From: Actinoallomurus sp048498315
GTDB taxonomy: Bacteria; Actinomycetota; Actinomycetes; Streptosporangiales; Streptosporangiaceae
Direction: 5' to 3'
Length of the DNA stretch: 33,363 nucleotides
Assembly: GCA_048498315.1 (NCBI GenBank)
Contig: JBEHYF010000053.1
Coordinates: forward strand, 1-33,363
Below, piece after piece: positions 31,469 through 33,363 of this stretch. The stretch's first letter is position 1; the number at the start of each line of letters is the position of its first letter. The position numbers and the translations under genes are program-made. The notes under the pieces are model-generated. The model ran no database searches. It was not told where the DNA came from and saw only the letters and a program-made list of their open reading frames with translations.

Positions 31469-31522
31469 GTCTTCCGGGACGCCGGCGCCCGGCGCGCCGG
31501 CGTCACGCCACCGGCGGAAGAC
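31469..31522. terminator. Nested bidirectional terminator hairpin
   Basis: GACGCCGGCGC (31478-31488) and GCGCCGGCGTC (31494-31504) pair perfectly over 11 bases with a 5-base loop. An outer arm GTCTTCCG (31469-31476) pairs with CGGAAGAC (31515-31522). It lies between the aldolase stop (plus) and the end of the minus-strand operon and can work in either direction. Confidence 0.75.
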
Positions 31523-31644
31523 CGCGCCGCCTGGCCGTGCCGGACGCCGTTCTCGTCCACGACGTTCCACATCGTGACGTCCTCGCCCGTCGCCCTTTCC
31601 CGGTCGCGCCGCGACATGACCGGAACGGGCGATGCGGCGCCGGG

Positions 31645-32472
31645 TCAGATAGTGAAGTTCAGGTTGTCGAGGACGCGCCGGGCGAGCTCCGTGTCGCCGT
31701 CCATGGCCACGTCGGTGCACGCCGATGCCGGCACGCGCCCGCCGCACAGCCGCATGAACGTCGGCGCGGGCATGCGAAGCGTGACCGTCGGCGGCGCGTC
31801 GGGCTCGGGTACCAGGCGGGCGCGGCCGTCGACCGCCACGGCGAGCCGCCGCCGCAGCGGCCCGTCCAGGTCGAACAGCACGACGGTGCCGTCGGGAGCC
31901 GCGGCGCGCTTGCCGACGACGTAGCCGAGGGCACGGGCGGCCTCGCCGAGCGCCGCCTCCGCGGCCGGGCCGTCGTCGTTGCCGGGCGAGCCGGCGGCGT
32001 CGCGGATGTCCTGCTCGTGCAGCCAGCAGTCGTAGATGCGGATCTGCATGAAACGGCCGTACGTGGCGTTGCCGGCCGGCGTCCAGCTCGGCGCCTCGAA
32101 GTCCGCCTGCGACATCGCCCGCAGCGCGGCCGCCCGCCGCGCGGTGACGTCGCGGAACCGGTCGAGGACTGCGCCGGGCGGCTCGTCGTGCAGCGCCTGC
32201 ACCCACTGCTCGTTGACGGCGCCGATGTCGTTGCGGACGTGCGGCAGGGCCTTCACGTCGACCTCAACCACGGGTGCCTGCTCGCCGGCGAGCATCGCCT
32301 CGGTGCCGATGAGGTGCGCGACCACGTCCTTGACCCGCCATGCGGGCAGGCATGTCGGCAGCGTCCACTGCTCGGGCGCCAGTCCGCCGAGCAGGCGGTC
32401 CAGCGCCGCCCACTCGCCGACCAGCGTCTCGACCACCTGGTCCTTGGCGATGCCGCCCGTCTCGTCCGTCAT
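31645..32472 (-). CDS. Maleylpyruvate isomerase family, mycothiol-dependent (DinB-like) protein
   Basis: A 275-residue enzyme of the mycothiol-dependent maleylpyruvate isomerase family. The N-terminal DinB-like helical bundle has the sequences LAPEQWTLPTCLPAWRVKDV and VVAHLIGTEAML (metal-binding His53) and IYDCWLHEQDIRDAAG (His152, Glu153), the usual metal site. The C-terminal domain (about 165-275, FDLDGPLRRRLAVAVDGRAR to MRLCGGRV) is the SCP2-like part of this family. It would use mycothiol as thiol cofactor; the substrate is unknown. The ATG at 32470-32472 overlaps the stop of the DsbA-like gene (ATGA). It is the third gene in a TetR, DsbA-like, DinB-like operon, which suggests a thiol- or detoxification-linked role. 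Confidence 0.88.
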   Translation of the reverse strand: MTDETGGIAKDQVVETLVGEWAALDRLLGGLAPEQWTLPTCLPAWRVKDVVAHLIGTEAMLAGEQAPVVEVDVKALPHVRNDIGAVNEQWVQALHDEPPGAVLDRFRDVTARRAAALRAMSQADFEAPSWTPAGNATYGRFMQIRIYDCWLHEQDIRDAAGSPGNDDGPAAEAALGEAARALGYVVGKRAAAPDGTVVLFDLDGPLRRRLAVAVDGRARLVPEPDAPPTVTLRMPAPTFMRLCGGRVPASACTDVAMDGDTELARRVLDNLNFTI

Positions 32473-33204
32473 GCCGTGCCGCCTTTCCGCGTCGCCGCCT
32501 CCGTGCCGGACGTCGCGTCCGGAAACTCGATCACTCGCCCCCGGTCGATGCTCACCCGGTCCCGGCCGGCGAGGTAGGGCCGCAGCGCCTCCGCGATCGC
32601 CCGCCGGTCCGCCTTGCCCTTCGGCCGCTGGATCTCGTACAGGTGCGGGAACTCCAGCGCGCCGGTGACCAGCTCCCAGAGCCGGAGCGCCCGCTCGCCG
32701 GCGGGCGGGTCGATCAGCACCGGGCCGAACAGGCACTGCCCGTCGGCGAAGAACAGCGTCGGCACGCCGAACCCGGCCGCGTCCACGACCCGCTGGTGGT
32801 CGGCACGCACATCGTCGTGGGTGCTCGCGTCGTCCAGCGCCGCCTCCAGCGTCTCCGCGCCGAGGCCGAGCTCGCCGAGGAGTCGCCGGGCGACGTCGGG
32901 GTCGTGCGGCCGGCCGCCGTCTTCGTGCAGCTCGCCGCCGATCCGCGCGTACCAGGCGCCGAGGGCGGCCATGTCGCGCCGGCGCAGCAGCGCGCCGATG
33001 CGCATCAGCGACCAGCCGTACGACCACGGGCGCTCCCACGGGTGCTTCTTGCACTCGGCCCGGTTGATCTCCTCCAGGCTGAAGAACCGCCGGTTCCGTC
33101 AGGCCGGTCTGCCGGCGGACGTCGCGCAGCCACACCGACGTCGCGGACGCGAACCGGCACATCGGGTCGAAGTGGAGGTCGACCGTGGTCACGGGCGCGG
33201 TCAT
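32469..33204 (-). pseudogene. DsbA-like oxidoreductase (mycothiol-dependent nitroreductase type), frameshifted
   Basis: The N-terminus (MTAPVTTVDLHFDPMCRFAS then VWLRDVRRQTGLT) and the rest (SLEEIN, KKHPWERPWSYGWSLMRIGA and LGAWYARIGGELHEDGGRPH to LRPYLAGRDRVSIDRGRVIE) belong to one DsbA-family protein of about 240 residues, as found in mycobacterial Rv2466c-type proteins. They are in different frames. After GLT the next bases give EPAVLQPGG, but the other frame gives NRRFFSLEEIN, the expected continuation, so about two bases are missing near 33098. The usual Cys-Pro-x-x active site is reduced to MCRF. The downstream half could be translated alone from ATG at 33003-33005. It could be a real mutation or a sequencing error. 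Its start overlaps the TetR stop, and its end overlaps the isomerase-like gene. Confidence 0.8.
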
Positions 33205-33363
33205 GCGGCCGCTCCTTCGACGAGATGGGAGTCGATCACCTGGTGCAGGGCCGCGGCGATCTCCGCCGCCGGGAAGCGGGCGGTCTTGCCGAGCAGGATC
33301 ATGCCCTGGAACTGCGCGATCAGGATGCGGGCGAACCGGTCGGGGTCGACGCCGGGCCGCAGC
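33201..33363 (-). CDS. TetR family regulator, C-terminal part, cut by window edge
   Basis: The last 53 codons of a minus-strand gene. LRPGVDPDRFARILIAQFQG then ILLGKTARFPAAEIAAALHQ is the C-terminal helix pair of a TetR-type ligand-binding domain (the pattern GM-x-L-x-x-KT-x-R is common). The TGA at 33201-33203 overlaps the ATG of the DsbA-like gene, so it is co-transcribed with, and probably regulates, the operon. The DNA-binding part is beyond the window. Confidence 0.7.
   Translation of the reverse strand, partial: LRPGVDPDRFARILIAQFQGMILLGKTARFPAAEIAAALHQVIDSHLVEGAAA

Noticed and set aside
1..33363. CRISPR arrays, tRNA or rRNA genes, intact insertion sequences
   Set aside because: No regularly spaced repeats, no tRNA-like cloverleaf and no transposase motif or terminal repeat pair were seen on either strand.

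Overview
The window is very GC-rich DNA with GTG starts, stop/start overlaps and G/C-ending codons. Its gene content (two yrbE plus six mce genes, a mycothiol-type DinB enzyme, PucR and TetR regulators) points to an actinomycete. It is most like the Streptosporangiales/Actinomadura group, but that placement is inferred from gene content, not measured.

Left part (1-9378). The left edge holds a decayed minus-strand gene that has lost its middle, and next to it the tail of a methyltransferase-like gene. Then comes a compact minus-strand cluster, in transcription order: SWIM zinc-finger protein, DUF5691 protein, MoxR-type AAA+ ATPase, DUF5682 protein, VWA/MIDAS protein. The five belong together: a MoxR ATPase with its VWA partner and three poorly characterised companions, one of which carries TraB/ChaN-like sequence motifs.

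Middle (9379-15282). A stretch of gene remnants (a VWA/solute-binding-type protein and a sugar ABC permease) is followed by four minus-strand genes: a flavin/F420-binding split-barrel protein, a surface protein with a Ser/Pro stalk and C-terminal anchor, and two paralogous PucR regulators.

MCE locus (15028-28966, plus strand). A secreted Cys-containing protein lies ahead of an MCE lipid-import operon: a broken ATPase gene (mceG), yrbEA, yrbEB, mceA to mceF and four Mce-associated membrane proteins in an A-B-A-B order. A 19-base block covering a candidate -10 box and an imperfect palindromic operator occurs both before the secreted protein and before the mceG remnant. The two are probably controlled together, with the divergent PucR proteins as candidate regulators. 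Because the ATPase gene carries a frameshift, a stop codon and a large deletion, the permease must rely on an ATPase encoded elsewhere.

Right part (28967-33363). A non-coding or decayed stretch leads to an AT-rich island with one Cys-rich membrane protein gene on the minus strand, driven by a near-consensus promoter. Then come a small HEAT-like gene and a class II aldolase (plus), a strong nested hairpin between convergent genes, and a minus-strand operon: TetR regulator (cut by the window edge), DsbA-like oxidoreductase (frameshifted) and mycothiol-dependent maleylpyruvate isomerase-like enzyme.
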